Source: UBA1413 sp964552955
Lineage (GTDB): Bacteria > Bacteroidota > Bacteroidia > Bacteroidales > Prolixibacteraceae
Length of the DNA: 64,000 nt
Direction: 5' to 3'
Assembly: GCA_964552955.1 (NCBI GenBank)
Contig: CAZKIU010000007.1
Span: forward strand, 43,541-107,540
Shown in pieces: positions 25,071-34,239 of this stretch. The translations under genes and the position numbers were made by a program. Every line of letters starts with the position of its first letter. The stretch's first letter is position 1. The notes under the pieces are model-generated. The model searched no databases. It was given only the letters and a program-made list of their open reading frames with translations, and was not told the DNA's origin.

Positions 25071-25631
25071 ATGTCAAGGATAGGTAAATTACCCATTGAG
25101 ATTCCGGCCGGCGTACAGGTGACCATTGGTGAGGATCATACCCTTACCGTGAAGGGGCCCCTGGGGACGCTTACGCAGCAGGTGAACCCGGCGATTACGG
25201 TGACCCGCGAGGGCGACACCCTCCACTTCACCCGTCCCGACGATAACAAAACCAACCGCTCCATGCACGGTCTCTACCGCTCTCTGGTGAACAATATGGT
25301 CACCGGAGTCACCAAGGGTTTTGAGTTGAAGATGGAACTGGTGGGCGTAGGCTACCGTGTGGAACAGCTGCCCAACAATGTGCTGGACCTGGTGCTGGGA
25401 TATTCCCACCACATTTACATTCAGCTTCCTCCCGAAGTCACTTTGGAGGCCAAGTCCGATAAAAGGGCCAATCCTCTGATTACCCTCAAGTCGACCGACA
25501 AGCAACTGATTGGCCAGGTGGCCGCCAAGATCAGATCCTTCAGGGAGCCTGAACCTTACAAGGGTAAGGGTATTAAGTTCGTGGGCGAGCAGCTCAGGCG
25601 CAAGGCAGGTAAAGCCGCTGGTGTTAAATAG
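25071..25631 (+). CDS. rplF: 50S ribosomal protein L6
   Basis: Large-subunit protein near the factor-binding site, 186 residues. Begins MSRIGKLPIEIPAGV and ends with EPEPYKGKGIKFVGEQLRRK. Two repeated alpha/beta domains as usual. Confidence 0.98.
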   Translation: MSRIGKLPIEIPAGVQVTIGEDHTLTVKGPLGTLTQQVNPAITVTREGDTLHFTRPDDNKTNRSMHGLYRSLVNNMVTGVTKGFELKMELVGVGYRVEQLPNNVLDLVLGYSHHIYIQLPPEVTLEAKSDKRANPLITLKSTDKQLIGQVAAKIRSFREPEPYKGKGIKFVGEQLRRKAGKAAGVK

Positions 25632-25647
25632 TAAAATCTGAAGAATT

Positions 25648-26004
25648 ATGTCTCTGACGAAGATAGAAAGACGTTATAGGATCAGGAAACGCATCCGGAA
25701 GATCGTGTCGGGCTCTGCCGGCCGTCCGCGGATGAGCGTATTCCGCAGCAACAAGCAGATCGGGGTTCAGTTGATTGACGATGTCCAGGGGGTCACCCTG
25801 TTGGCCGTTTCGTCGCTGGCCAAGGAGATTGCCGCCGCTACTGGCACGAAAACCGAGAAAGCCGGAATGGTGGGCAAGTTGGTCGCCGAGAAGGCACTGG
25901 CCGCCGGGATCACCGAGGTGGTTTTCGACCGTGGGGGTTATCTGTATCATGGAAGAGTTAAACAATTGGCCGATGCTGCCCGTGAAGGTGGCCTTAAATT
26001 CTAA
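25648..26004 (+). CDS. rplR: 50S ribosomal protein L18
   Basis: 5S rRNA-binding protein, 118 residues. Shows RRYRIRKRIRKIVSGSAGRP and the C-terminal FDRGGYLYHGRVKQLADAAR. Lies five bases before rpsE. Confidence 0.97.
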   Translation: MSLTKIERRYRIRKRIRKIVSGSAGRPRMSVFRSNKQIGVQLIDDVQGVTLLAVSSLAKEIAAATGTKTEKAGMVGKLVAEKALAAGITEVVFDRGGYLYHGRVKQLADAAREGGLKF

Positions 26005-26009
26005 CGACT

Positions 26010-26525
26010 ATGGCAGTGAATATCAGAAATATCAAGACGAGTGATCTGGAATTGAAAGACAGGTTGGTGGCGATCAACCGTGTGACCAAGGTAACCAAAG
26101 GGGGCCGTACCTTCAGTTTTTCCGCCATTGTAGTGGTAGGGAATGAGAATGGGGTCGTCGGCTGGGGACTGGGTAAAGCCAGTGAAGTGACGGCTGCCAT
26201 TGCCAAGGGAGTGGATGCCGCCAAGAAAAACCTGGTGAAGGTCCCTGTTATCAAGGGCACGATTCCCCATGAGCAGGAAGCCAAATTCGGGGGAGCCAAG
26301 GTGCTGTTGCGCCCTGCCCGCTCGGGGACTGGTGTGAAGGCAGGGGGTGCTATGCGTGCCGTTCTGGAAAGCGTGGGGATCCACGACATCCTGGCCAAGT
26401 CGCAGGGGTCCTCTAATCCTCACAACCTTGTGAAGGCTACCATGGCGGCCCTCATGGAACTGAGGGATGCCTATACGGTGTCGCAACAGCGCGGTGTAAC
26501 GATGGAAAAAGTTTTTAAAGGATAA
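26010..26525 (+). CDS. rpsE: 30S ribosomal protein S5
   Basis: Translational accuracy protein at the mRNA entry, 171 residues. Shows RVTKVTKGGRTFSFSAIVVV, GWGLGKASEV and the C-terminal GSSNPHNLVKATMAAL. Confidence 0.98.
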   Translation: MAVNIRNIKTSDLELKDRLVAINRVTKVTKGGRTFSFSAIVVVGNENGVVGWGLGKASEVTAAIAKGVDAAKKNLVKVPVIKGTIPHEQEAKFGGAKVLLRPARSGTGVKAGGAMRAVLESVGIHDILAKSQGSSNPHNLVKATMAALMELRDAYTVSQQRGVTMEKVFKG

Positions 26526-26531
26526 ACAGTT

Positions 26532-26714
26532 ATGGCAAAGTTAAAAATCACCCAGGTCAGGAGTGCCATTGGTGCTACCAAACATCAGAAAGCTATCCTG
26601 GCGTCGCTCGGACTGCGCAAGAGGCAGCAGACCGTGGAGCATAACGATTCACCCGAGATTAAGGGTATGGTCGCAAAACTGAGACATTTGCTGACTGTTG
26701 AGGAAGTTAACTAA
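26532..26714 (+). CDS. rpmD: 50S ribosomal protein L30
   Basis: Small peripheral large-subunit protein, 60 residues. Shows KITQVRSAIGATKHQK and ILASLGLRKRQQTVEH. Normal location between rpsE and rplO. Confidence 0.97.
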   Translation: MAKLKITQVRSAIGATKHQKAILASLGLRKRQQTVEHNDSPEIKGMVAKLRHLLTVEEVN

Positions 26715-26734
26715 TCTGGATAAACACTACTATT

Positions 26735-27181
26735 ATGGATTTAAGCAAGATAAAACCGGCAGAAGGTTCCACCCAGGTCAACAAACGGGTGGGCAGAGGC
26801 CAGGGCTCAGGATGGGGCGGGACCTCCACACGTGGTCATAAAGGGGCCCAGTCGAGGTCGGGTTACTCCCGTAAAATTGGTTTTGAAGGAGGCCAGATGC
26901 CTCTGCAGCGCGTGGTTCCCAAATCAGGGTTTAAAAACCGTAACCGCGTGGAGTACAAAGCCATTAATATTGACGTATTACAGCAGCTCTCCGAAAGGCT
27001 GACCTCTGGGGTCATCGATATCGAAACTCTGGTGGGGGCCGGCGTCATCTCCAAGAACGACAAAGTAAAGATTCTGGGTAATGGCACTTTGACCGTTAAA
27101 CTGATGGTCAAAGCCCATGCTTTTTCCAAAAGCGCCAAAGAAGCGATAGAGAAAATGGAAGGAACAACTGAAATACTCTAA
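26735..27181 (+). CDS. rplO: 50S ribosomal protein L15
   Basis: Late-assembly protein, 148 residues. The Gly/Arg-rich N-terminus GRGQGSGWGGTSTRGHKGAQ is diagnostic, followed by FEGGQMPLQRVVPKSGF. Six bases before secY. Confidence 0.98.
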   Translation: MDLSKIKPAEGSTQVNKRVGRGQGSGWGGTSTRGHKGAQSRSGYSRKIGFEGGQMPLQRVVPKSGFKNRNRVEYKAINIDVLQQLSERLTSGVIDIETLVGAGVISKNDKVKILGNGTLTVKLMVKAHAFSKSAKEAIEKMEGTTEIL

Positions 27182-27187
27182 GCGGTA

Positions 27188-28534
27188 ATGAAACGATTTA
27201 TAGAAACTTTAAAGAATATCTATAAGATTGAGGATCTGCGGTCGAGGTTGGGTATTACCCTCTTCTTCCTGCTGATTTACCGTTTAGGGTCTTATGTTTC
27301 CCTGCCCGGGATCGACCCGTCACAGTTGGTAGCTCTTCAGACGCAAACCCAGGATGGGTTGCTGGGGCTGCTTGACATGTTTTCGGGAGGTGCTTTCTCC
27401 AATGCGTCGATATTCGCACTGGGGATCATGCCTTACATCTCGGCTTCTATTGTGATTCAGTTGCTGGGGATTGCCGTTCCTTACTTCCAGAGGTTACAGA
27501 AGGAAGGGGAATCGGGGCGTCGCAAGATCAATCAGATCACCAGGTACCTGACCGTAGCCATTCTGTTGTTTCAGGCTCCGGCTTACCTGGCTAACCTGCG
27601 CTATCAGCTTCCCGACACGGCCTTTGCCGGTGGGGGCGGAACCATGTTCAAGCTGAGTTCCACCATCATCCTGACCGCAGGCTCCATGTTCGTCATGTGG
27701 CTTGGGGAGCGTATTACCGACAGGGGTATTGGAAACGGTATCTCCCTGATCATTATGATCGGCATCATTGCCCGTCTTCCCTTCGCGATCTTCGGGGAAT
27801 TTGCCTCCCGGATCAGCCAGCAGGGCGGTGGACTGGTGATGTTCCTGGTGGAGTTTGTCCTGCTTTTCTTTGTCTTTGTGGGAACGATCCTGCTGGTGCA
27901 GGGCACCCGCAGGATTCCGGTGCAGTATGCCAAACGGATTGTTGGAAACAAACAGTATGGTGGTGTCAGGCAGTATATTCCCCTGAAGGTGAATGCCGCA
28001 GGTGTGATGCCTATCATCTTCGCACAGGCCATCATGTTTGTGCCCATCACCCTGGCAGGTTTTGCCAATTCCGAGAGCCTGGGCAAGTTTGCTACAGCCT
28101 TTTCCAGCCCTACAGGATTCTGGTACAATTTCGTTCAGTTCATCCTGGTGATTGCCTTTACTTACTTCTACACGGCCATTACCGTTAACCCGGTGCAGAT
28201 GGCAGAAGATATGAAGAAGAACGGCGGATTTATCCCCGGTGTGAAACCAGGCAAGAAAACGGTGGAATTCCTCGACACCATCATGTCAAGGATTACCCTT
28301 CCCGGTTCCATCTTCCTGGGGATTGTCACCATCCTTCCTGCATTTGCCATGCTTATCGGTATCAACACGCAGTTTGCCTATTTTTATGGAGGGACCTCGC
28401 TGTTGATTCTGGTAGGAGTTATTCTCGACACGTTACAGCAGATTGAAAGCCATCTGCTCATGCGCCATTACGACGGGCTGATGAAGTCGGGCCGTATCAA
28501 AGGGCGTACGGGCGGCGGAGCGTCGATGTACTGA
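27188..28534 (+). CDS. secY: Protein translocase subunit SecY
   Basis: Central channel of the Sec translocon in the inner membrane, 448 residues with ten predicted helices. Shows RLGSYVSLPGIDP, the plug region LLDMFSGGAFSNASIFALGI, GERITDRGIGNGISLIIM, and the C5 cytoplasmic loop GTRRIPVQYAKR. In many bacteria map or adk follows; here infA follows after an 80-base spacer with no open frame. Confidence 0.98.
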   Translation: MKRFIETLKNIYKIEDLRSRLGITLFFLLIYRLGSYVSLPGIDPSQLVALQTQTQDGLLGLLDMFSGGAFSNASIFALGIMPYISASIVIQLLGIAVPYFQRLQKEGESGRRKINQITRYLTVAILLFQAPAYLANLRYQLPDTAFAGGGGTMFKLSSTIILTAGSMFVMWLGERITDRGIGNGISLIIMIGIIARLPFAIFGEFASRISQQGGGLVMFLVEFVLLFFVFVGTILLVQGTRRIPVQYAKRIVGNKQYGGVRQYIPLKVNAAGVMPIIFAQAIMFVPITLAGFANSESLGKFATAFSSPTGFWYNFVQFILVIAFTYFYTAITVNPVQMAEDMKKNGGFIPGVKPGKKTVEFLDTIMSRITLPGSIFLGIVTILPAFAMLIGINTQFAYFYGGTSLLILVGVILDTLQQIESHLLMRHYDGLMKSGRIKGRTGGGASMY

Positions 28535-28614
28535 TCAGAGGATTCATTCTCCCGGGAAAAGTGACAGGAAAGCAATGATGATAAACTTGACCATTTAAAA
28601 CAAAAAGAGCATTT

Positions 28615-28836
28615 ATGGCAAAAACGCCATCCATAGAACAAGACGGTACGATAATCGAAGCATTGTCGAATGCGATGTTCAGGGTAGAACTGGAGAACGG
28701 GCATGTCATAACGGCACATATCTCCGGAAAGATGAGGATGCACTACATCAAGATTCTTCCGGGAGATAAAGTCAAGGTAGAGATGTCACCCTACGACCTG
28801 ACCAAAGGGAGAATAACTTTCAGATATAAAAACTAA
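28615..28836 (+). CDS. infA: Translation initiation factor IF-1
   Basis: OB-fold factor bound at the 30S A site during initiation, 73 residues. Shows EQDGTIIEALSNAMFRVELE, HISGKMRMHYIKILPGDKVK and GRITFRYK. Sits between secY and rpmJ. Confidence 0.98.
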   Translation: MAKTPSIEQDGTIIEALSNAMFRVELENGHVITAHISGKMRMHYIKILPGDKVKVEMSPYDLTKGRITFRYKN

Positions 28837-28849
28837 AGAAATCAGGATA

Positions 28850-28966
28850 ATGAAAACGAGGACTTCTATAAAAAAGCGCAGTGCTGACTGCAAGATCGTA
28901 CGCAGGAAAGGACGCCTGTATGTGATTAACAAAAAGAACCCCAAGTTCAAACAACGTCAAGGTTAA
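28850..28966 (+). CDS. rpmJ: 50S ribosomal protein L36 (zinc-free type)
   Basis: A 38-residue protein, too short for routine ORF lists: starts MKTRTSIKKRSADCKIVRRK and ends NPKFKQRQG. The GRLYVINKKNPKFKQRQG end is diagnostic of bL36. Only one of the four zinc-ligand Cys/His positions of the C+ form remains, so it is a zinc-independent version. Starts 13 bases after infA and ends 24 bases before rpsM. Confidence 0.96.
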   Translation: MKTRTSIKKRSADCKIVRRKGRLYVINKKNPKFKQRQG

Positions 28967-28990
28967 TAATAAAAAAACAAGAAAGAGATT

Positions 28991-29368
28991 ATGGCACGTT
29001 TAGTAGGTGTTGATATTCCAGATAATAAGCGGGGAGAGATTGCCCTTACCTACATTTATGGTATTGGTCGCAGTGCTTCCAGTGCCATCCTGGCCAAGGC
29101 GGGGGTGGACAAGAACCTGAAGGTGCAGGAGTGGAACGATGAGCAGTTCGGTAATGTACGCCAGGTGATCACCGAAGGGTACAAGGTGGAGGGAGAGCTC
29201 CGCTCGGAGGTACAGTTGAACATCAAGCGGCTGATGGATATCGGTTGTTACCGGGGGATCCGTCACCGTATTGGATTGCCGGTTCGGGGTCAGTCGACGA
29301 AGAACAATGCGCGTACCCGGAAAGGGAAAAAGAAAACTGTTGCTAACAAGAAAAAAGCGACTAAATAA
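28991..29368 (+). CDS. rpsM: 30S ribosomal protein S13
   Basis: Head protein contacting the P-site tRNA and the large subunit, 125 residues. Begins ARLVGVDIPDNKRGEIALTY and carries YRGIRHRIGLPVRGQSTKNN. Basic C-terminal tail. Confidence 0.98.
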   Translation: MARLVGVDIPDNKRGEIALTYIYGIGRSASSAILAKAGVDKNLKVQEWNDEQFGNVRQVITEGYKVEGELRSEVQLNIKRLMDIGCYRGIRHRIGLPVRGQSTKNNARTRKGKKKTVANKKKATK

Positions 29369-29379
29369 GTAATTCGGAT

Positions 29380-29769
29380 ATGGCAAAAAAGACTGGAACA
29401 AGCAAGAAAAGGGTGGTTGTAGTAGAACCCAACGGGATGTTACATGTCCACTCCTCTTTCAACAATATCATTGTTACGCTGACCAATATGAACGGTGAGG
29501 TGATCAGCTGGTCGTCGGCCGGGAAGAAAGGATTCAGGGGATCGAAGAAGAATACTCCCTATGCTGCACAGGTAGCTTCCGAGGAATGTGCCAAGACTGC
29601 GTTCGACCTGGGTCTGCGCAAGGTGAAGGCTTATGTGAAGGGTCCGGGGAACGGGCGGGAATCGGCCATCAGGGCGGTATCCACGGTTGGGATTCAGGTG
29701 ACGGAAATCGTTGACGTGACCCCTCTGCCCCATAACGGATGCAGGCCTCCCAAAAGAAGACGCGTTTAA
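29380..29769 (+). CDS. rpsK: 30S ribosomal protein S11
   Basis: Platform protein at the mRNA exit, 129 residues. Shows HVHSSFNNIIVTLTNMNGEV, KGPGNGRESAIRA and the C-terminal PLPHNGCRPPKRRRV. Confidence 0.98.
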   Translation: MAKKTGTSKKRVVVVEPNGMLHVHSSFNNIIVTLTNMNGEVISWSSAGKKGFRGSKKNTPYAAQVASEECAKTAFDLGLRKVKAYVKGPGNGRESAIRAVSTVGIQVTEIVDVTPLPHNGCRPPKRRRV

Positions 29770-29787
29770 TTTTAAAAACATCAGGTA

Positions 29788-30396
29788 ATGGCAAGATACA
29801 GAGCAGCAAAATCAAGAATTGCAAGGAAATTCGGCGAACCGATCTTTGGGCCTGACAAGGCTTTTGAACATAAGAACTATCCTCCCGGGATGCACGGGCT
29901 GAACGCCAAGAGAAGGAAAAAATCGGAGTACGGTACACAGCTCAGGGAGAAACAGAAAGCCAAGTATACCTATGGGTTGCTGGAGCGTCAGTTCCGGGGG
30001 CTTTTCCAGAAGGCGGCAGCCTCCACCGGTAAGACCGGTGACGTGTTGCTGCAGTTGCTGGAATCGAGGCTTGACAATGTGATCTTCCGTTTAGGATTGG
30101 CCAAGTCGCGCGCCGGTGCCCGCCAGTTGGTGAGCCACCGTCACATCCTGGTCAATGGCGAGGTGGTCAATATTCCCTCTTTCCTCCTCAAACCGGGCGA
30201 CCTGGTCGGCGTACGCGAGAAATCCAAATCCCTGGAGATCATCAACGAGGCAATGACTTCCCGCAGACATTCCCGTTATGGCTGGCTGGAATGGGACGAT
30301 ACCCAAATGGCCGGGAAATTCATCAACCGCCCCGAACGGGATGAGATTCCTGAAAATATCAAAGAACAGCTCATCGTTGAGTTGTATTCCAAATAA
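29788..30396 (+). CDS. rpsD: 30S ribosomal protein S4
   Basis: Nucleates 16S 5' domain assembly, 202 residues. N-terminal domain without zinc Cys, then the S4 RNA-binding domain with RLDNVIFRLGLAKSRAGARQ and VSHRHILVNG. Confidence 0.98.
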   Translation: MARYRAAKSRIARKFGEPIFGPDKAFEHKNYPPGMHGLNAKRRKKSEYGTQLREKQKAKYTYGLLERQFRGLFQKAAASTGKTGDVLLQLLESRLDNVIFRLGLAKSRAGARQLVSHRHILVNGEVVNIPSFLLKPGDLVGVREKSKSLEIINEAMTSRRHSRYGWLEWDDTQMAGKFINRPERDEIPENIKEQLIVELYSK

Positions 30397-30414
30397 TTTT
30401 TACGCGAGGTAATT

Positions 30415-31407
30415 ATGGCAATATTAGCGTTCCAAAAGCCTGACAAGGTTATCATGATTGAATCCGGCGACCGGTACGGAAAATTTGAATTCCGTCCGCT
30501 GGAGCCCGGCTATGGGATTACCATCGGTAATGCCCTGAGGAGGATCCTCCTCTCTTCCCTCGAAGGATATGCCATCACCACCATCAAGATGGACGGAGTG
30601 GACCATGAGTTTTCCACCATCAAGGGAGTTATTGAGGATGTCACCGAAATCATTCTCAACCTGAAACAGATCCGGTTCAAGAAGGAAGGTGAAGATGTGG
30701 AATCTGAAAAGGTTAACATCACCATCGGGGGCCAGGAGGAGTTTACGGCAGGAGACATCAACAAGTTCATGACCGGCTTCCGGGTGCTCAATCCCAAACT
30801 GGTCATATGCAGGATGGAACCTGATGTGAAATTACACCTGGAGATGACCATCAGCAAAGGGCGCGGTTATATTCCCGCTGCCGAAAATAAACCGGCAGAG
30901 GCAGAATTCGGAGTGATTCCCATCGACTCGATTTACACGCCGATCACCAAGGTGAAATATACCGTGGAAAACTACCGCGTGGAGCAGAAAACCGACTATG
31001 AGAAACTGGTCCTGGAAATCTCCACCGATGGTTCCATCCAGCCAAAAGACGCCCTGAAGGAGGCAGCCAAAATCCTCATTTACCATTTCCTTCTTTTCTC
31101 AGATGAGAAGATTACCATCGATTCAGATGAGAAATTTGCCAACGAAGAGTTTGACGAGGAGGTGCTTCACATGCGTCAGTTGCTGAAGACCAAACTGGTA
31201 GACCTGGATCTTTCGGTACGCGCGCTCAACTGTCTGAAGGCGGCGGATGTGGAAACCCTGGGCGAACTGGTTCAGTACAACCGCACCGACCTGCTCAAAT
31301 TCCGCAACTTCGGGAAGAAGTCGCTGACTGAGCTCGACGACCTGCTGCTGGGAATGGGCCTCAATTTTGGGATGGATATTGCTAAGTATAAATTAGACAA
31401 GGATTAA
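30415..31407 (+). CDS. rpoA: RNA polymerase subunit alpha
   Basis: Core RNA polymerase assembly and regulator-contact subunit, 330 residues. The N-terminal dimerisation domain shows GYGITIGNALRRILLSSLEG; the C-terminal domain shows LDLSVRALNCLKAADVETLG and FRNFGKKSLTELDDLL. Lies between rpsD and rplQ as in the alpha operon. Confidence 0.98.
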   Translation: MAILAFQKPDKVIMIESGDRYGKFEFRPLEPGYGITIGNALRRILLSSLEGYAITTIKMDGVDHEFSTIKGVIEDVTEIILNLKQIRFKKEGEDVESEKVNITIGGQEEFTAGDINKFMTGFRVLNPKLVICRMEPDVKLHLEMTISKGRGYIPAAENKPAEAEFGVIPIDSIYTPITKVKYTVENYRVEQKTDYEKLVLEISTDGSIQPKDALKEAAKILIYHFLLFSDEKITIDSDEKFANEEFDEEVLHMRQLLKTKLVDLDLSVRALNCLKAADVETLGELVQYNRTDLLKFRNFGKKSLTELDDLLLGMGLNFGMDIAKYKLDKD

Positions 31408-31413
31408 AGAGTA

Positions 31414-31986
31414 ATGAGACACAATAAGAAATTCAACCATTTGGGCAGGAAGAGTGCTCACCGCCAGGCGATGCTTTCGAACATGGCCTCCTCGCTGATT
31501 CTGCACAAGCGGATCACCACAACCACGGCCCGGGCCAAAGCACTCAAGATTTATGTGGAACCGTTGATCACCAAATCAAAGGATGATTCAACGCATGCCC
31601 GCCGTATTGTTTTCAGCTACCTCCAGAACAAAGAGGCTGTCAGCGAACTCTTCCGTGAAATATCGGTCAAGGTTGCAGACCGCCCGGGAGGATACACCCG
31701 TATCCTTAGGACCGGTAACCGGCTGGGTGACAATGCTGAGATGTGCATGATGGAACTGGTCGACTTCAATGAGGCGATGCTCGCTGCCAAAGAGGACGCC
31801 AAGAAGGGTAAGAAAAAACGGTCACGCCGTGGTGCCGGCAAGAAGGAAGAGACTGCTCCTGTGGCAGAAGCTCCCAAGGCTTCCAAGAAAGCCACCGAAA
31901 AGAAGGAAAGCGCTCCTGCTGCCAAGGCTGAGGAGAAAGCTGCCGATGAAGCTACCCCCGCTGCTCCCGCAGAAGAGAAAGAATAA
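31414..31986 (+). CDS. rplQ: 50S ribosomal protein L17 with C-terminal extension
   Basis: Large-subunit protein near the tunnel exit. The first ~125 residues are a normal L17 (MRHNKKFNHLGRKSAHRQAM, KRITTTTARAKALK). About 65 further residues are Ala/Lys/Glu/Pro-rich and probably disordered, giving 190 residues in all; such tails are common in Bacteroidota. Last gene of the ribosomal block, followed by a terminator. Confidence 0.97.
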   Translation: MRHNKKFNHLGRKSAHRQAMLSNMASSLILHKRITTTTARAKALKIYVEPLITKSKDDSTHARRIVFSYLQNKEAVSELFREISVKVADRPGGYTRILRTGNRLGDNAEMCMMELVDFNEAMLAAKEDAKKGKKKRSRRGAGKKEETAPVAEAPKASKKATEKKESAPAAKAEEKAADEATPAAPAEEKE

Positions 31987-32009
31987 GGAGTTTTTCCTGA
32001 AAGATATCC

Positions 32010-32038
32010 AAAGGCTGGCGTTTGCCGGCCTTTTTTTT
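32010..32038 (+). terminator. Intrinsic terminator after rplQ
   Basis: AAGGCTGGC (32011-32019) pairs with GCCGGCCTT (32024-32032) around a GTTT loop with one G-U pair, followed by a run of T to 32038. It closes the str-S10-spc-alpha block. Confidence 0.88.
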
Positions 32039-32066
32039 GTATTTTATTTCCCGAAATTTGACGGTC

Positions 32067-34181
32067 ATGGCCTATAACGGAATGAAGGAGTTTGCGGCTC
32101 TTCTGGAGCGGGAAGGGGAGCTGGTCAGGTGCACTGCCCGGGTGGATCCGGTGCTGGAGATCACAGAGATTGCCGATCGTTTTTCGAAGCAGCCGGGAGG
32201 GGGTAAGGCACTTCTTTTTGAGGATACGGGATCCCCTTTCCCTTTACTCATCAATGCTTTGGGTTCGGAGCGGCGCATGGCCCTGGCCTTGGGCCGCCCG
32301 TCACTGGAGGAGATCGGCGAAGAGATCAATACGATTTTCAGGGGATTGGTGTCGTCTAAAACGGGATGGTGGGATAAACTTTCCCTCTTGCCCTTGTTGG
32401 GAGAGATGGCTTCCTGGATGCCGAAGAAGGTGAAGGGGAGAGGCCGCTGCCAGGAGGTTGTTATGGATCCGCCTGATCTTGGGCTGTTGCCGGTGCTACA
32501 GTGCTGGCCGGCCGATGGGGGCCGCTTTATCACCCTCCCGGCGGTGCATACCCTCGACCCTGATACCGGAGCTCCCAATACGGGCATGTATCGGATGCAG
32601 CTCTTTGGTGGAACCCTGACCGGGATGCATTGGCACCGCCATAAAACCGGAGCCAACCATTACGAAAAGTACAAAAGCCAAGGCCGCCGGATGCCGGTGA
32701 CGGTAACCCTGGGGGGCGATCCCTCCTATGTTTACGCAGCCACTGCCCCTATGCCCGAAAATATGGATGAATACCTTCTGGCGGGTTTCCTCCGGAAAAA
32801 GCAGGTCCGCCTGGTTCAATGCCTGACCAATGCGTTGTGGGTCCCCTGCGACGTTGATTTCGTCATTGAAGGGTATGTCGACCCCGGGGAGGAGCTGATC
32901 TGGGAAGGACCTTTTGGCGACCATACCGGATTCTACTCCCTGGCGGACTATTATCCCCGGTTTCACGTCACCTGCATCACCCACCGCCGTGATGCGGTAT
33001 ATCCGGCCACCATCGTGGGCGTTCCCCCTATGGAAGATGCCTGGATCGGCAAAGCCACCGAACGCATCTTCACTACGCCCATCAGGCTGACCATGATTCC
33101 CGAGCTGGTGGATATGGATCTTCCATTTGCCGGGGTAGCCCACAACCTCTCCGTGGTGAAAATCAACAAGAGTTACCCCGGGCAGGCCGTCAAGGTGATG
33201 CATGCGCTGTGGGGGGCCGGTCAGATGATGTTCAACAAGATCCTGGTAGTGGCCGACAGCGACGCCGATGTTCATGATTATCAGGTTATGGCTCAACTTT
33301 TTGCCCGCTGGTTTGACCCTGAATACTCCCTTCATTTTTCCAGGGGGCCCCTGGATGTTCTCGATCACTCCTCTCAGCTTTTTGCCTATGGCTCCAAGGT
33401 AGGGATAGACCTGACGGCCCCTCTGCCGGGGGAAAGGCCTGCGTGGACGGAAAAGGGAGGGCTGGTTGGAGATCATCCCGGTGCGGCTGTGAATAATCCT
33501 TCAGTGGTATCTGTCGCCGGTGATGCATCTCCCTGGTGCACAGAGCGGACTTCACCCGGCGGAGATGCCCGGGAGGCCAGCACTTCACCGCACACCGGTT
33601 CCCTGGCGTCTTGGGCTACCGGTGATAACACAGACCCGGAATGGAACCATACCGGGGATTTGTCACCATTCACCCTTCTGAAGGGCGTCACCGGGGCAGC
33701 GCTGGTTCCTTCGGGTCTTCAGGCTGACGGGAACACCTCCTCCCGGGTATCGCCTTTGCCGGTGTTGCTGCTCACCGTCGACAAAAAAAACGGTTTCTCC
33801 CTCCCGGAGCTGGTGACCCAACTGTCAGCGATGCCTGAAGCAGCGTTTTTCAAGGCGATTCTCCTCTATGATGAAGGTGTTCCCCTGGGCGATCTCTTCA
33901 CGCTGGTTTGGCTGCTGGGCGGCAATATGGAGCCCCAACGCGATATACGTGTAGTGGAATTCCCCTCTGGGAAGAAGGGGATGGTCGTGGATGCGACCAT
34001 TAAAACCCCCGGGCATGACCACTTTAGCAGGGATTGGCCCAATATTGTCACGATGGAAAGCTCCACCATCGACCTGATTGATCAGCGGTGGCCCTCCCTT
34101 GGAGTGGGTGACCCCCTCCCCAGTCCCTCCCTCAAGTATCATGGGCTGGTTAGAGGTGGGGGAGCTGTCAGGGAATCCTGA
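32067..34181 (+). CDS. UbiD-family prenylated-FMN decarboxylase with low-complexity insert
   Basis: Probable menaquinone-pathway or aromatic-acid decarboxylase. The UbiD core is clear: GAPNTGMYRMQLF, VTLGGDPSYVYAATAPMPE, and the catalytic-region WEGPFGDHTGFYS followed by ITHRRDAVYPATIVG. A C-terminal domain typical of Bacteroidota homologues ends near FSRDWPNIVTMESSTIDLID. Between them, about residues 455-570, is a Ser/Thr/Gly/Pro-rich stretch absent from usual family members, making the protein 704 residues. The start at 32067 (MAYNGMKEF) is preferred over 32022, which lies in the rplQ terminator. No ubiX or men genes are nearby. Confidence 0.88.
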   Translation: MAYNGMKEFAALLEREGELVRCTARVDPVLEITEIADRFSKQPGGGKALLFEDTGSPFPLLINALGSERRMALALGRPSLEEIGEEINTIFRGLVSSKTGWWDKLSLLPLLGEMASWMPKKVKGRGRCQEVVMDPPDLGLLPVLQCWPADGGRFITLPAVHTLDPDTGAPNTGMYRMQLFGGTLTGMHWHRHKTGANHYEKYKSQGRRMPVTVTLGGDPSYVYAATAPMPENMDEYLLAGFLRKKQVRLVQCLTNALWVPCDVDFVIEGYVDPGEELIWEGPFGDHTGFYSLADYYPRFHVTCITHRRDAVYPATIVGVPPMEDAWIGKATERIFTTPIRLTMIPELVDMDLPFAGVAHNLSVVKINKSYPGQAVKVMHALWGAGQMMFNKILVVADSDADVHDYQVMAQLFARWFDPEYSLHFSRGPLDVLDHSSQLFAYGSKVGIDLTAPLPGERPAWTEKGGLVGDHPGAAVNNPSVVSVAGDASPWCTERTSPGGDAREASTSPHTGSLASWATGDNTDPEWNHTGDLSPFTLLKGVTGAALVPSGLQADGNTSSRVSPLPVLLLTVDKKNGFSLPELVTQLSAMPEAAFFKAILLYDEGVPLGDLFTLVWLLGGNMEPQRDIRVVEFPSGKKGMVVDATIKTPGHDHFSRDWPNIVTMESSTIDLIDQRWPSLGVGDPLPSPSLKYHGLVRGGGAVRES

Positions 34182-34239
34182 ACGCCCGGGTAAGGAGTTT
34201 TCAACGCGGGGAGAAGGTTTGCCTCGTTTAGAGGAGGGA

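Noticed and set aside
32496..33476. A 326-codon open frame on the - strand
   Set aside because: Complement of the UbiD-family gene, whose active-site motifs are intact in the sense frame.
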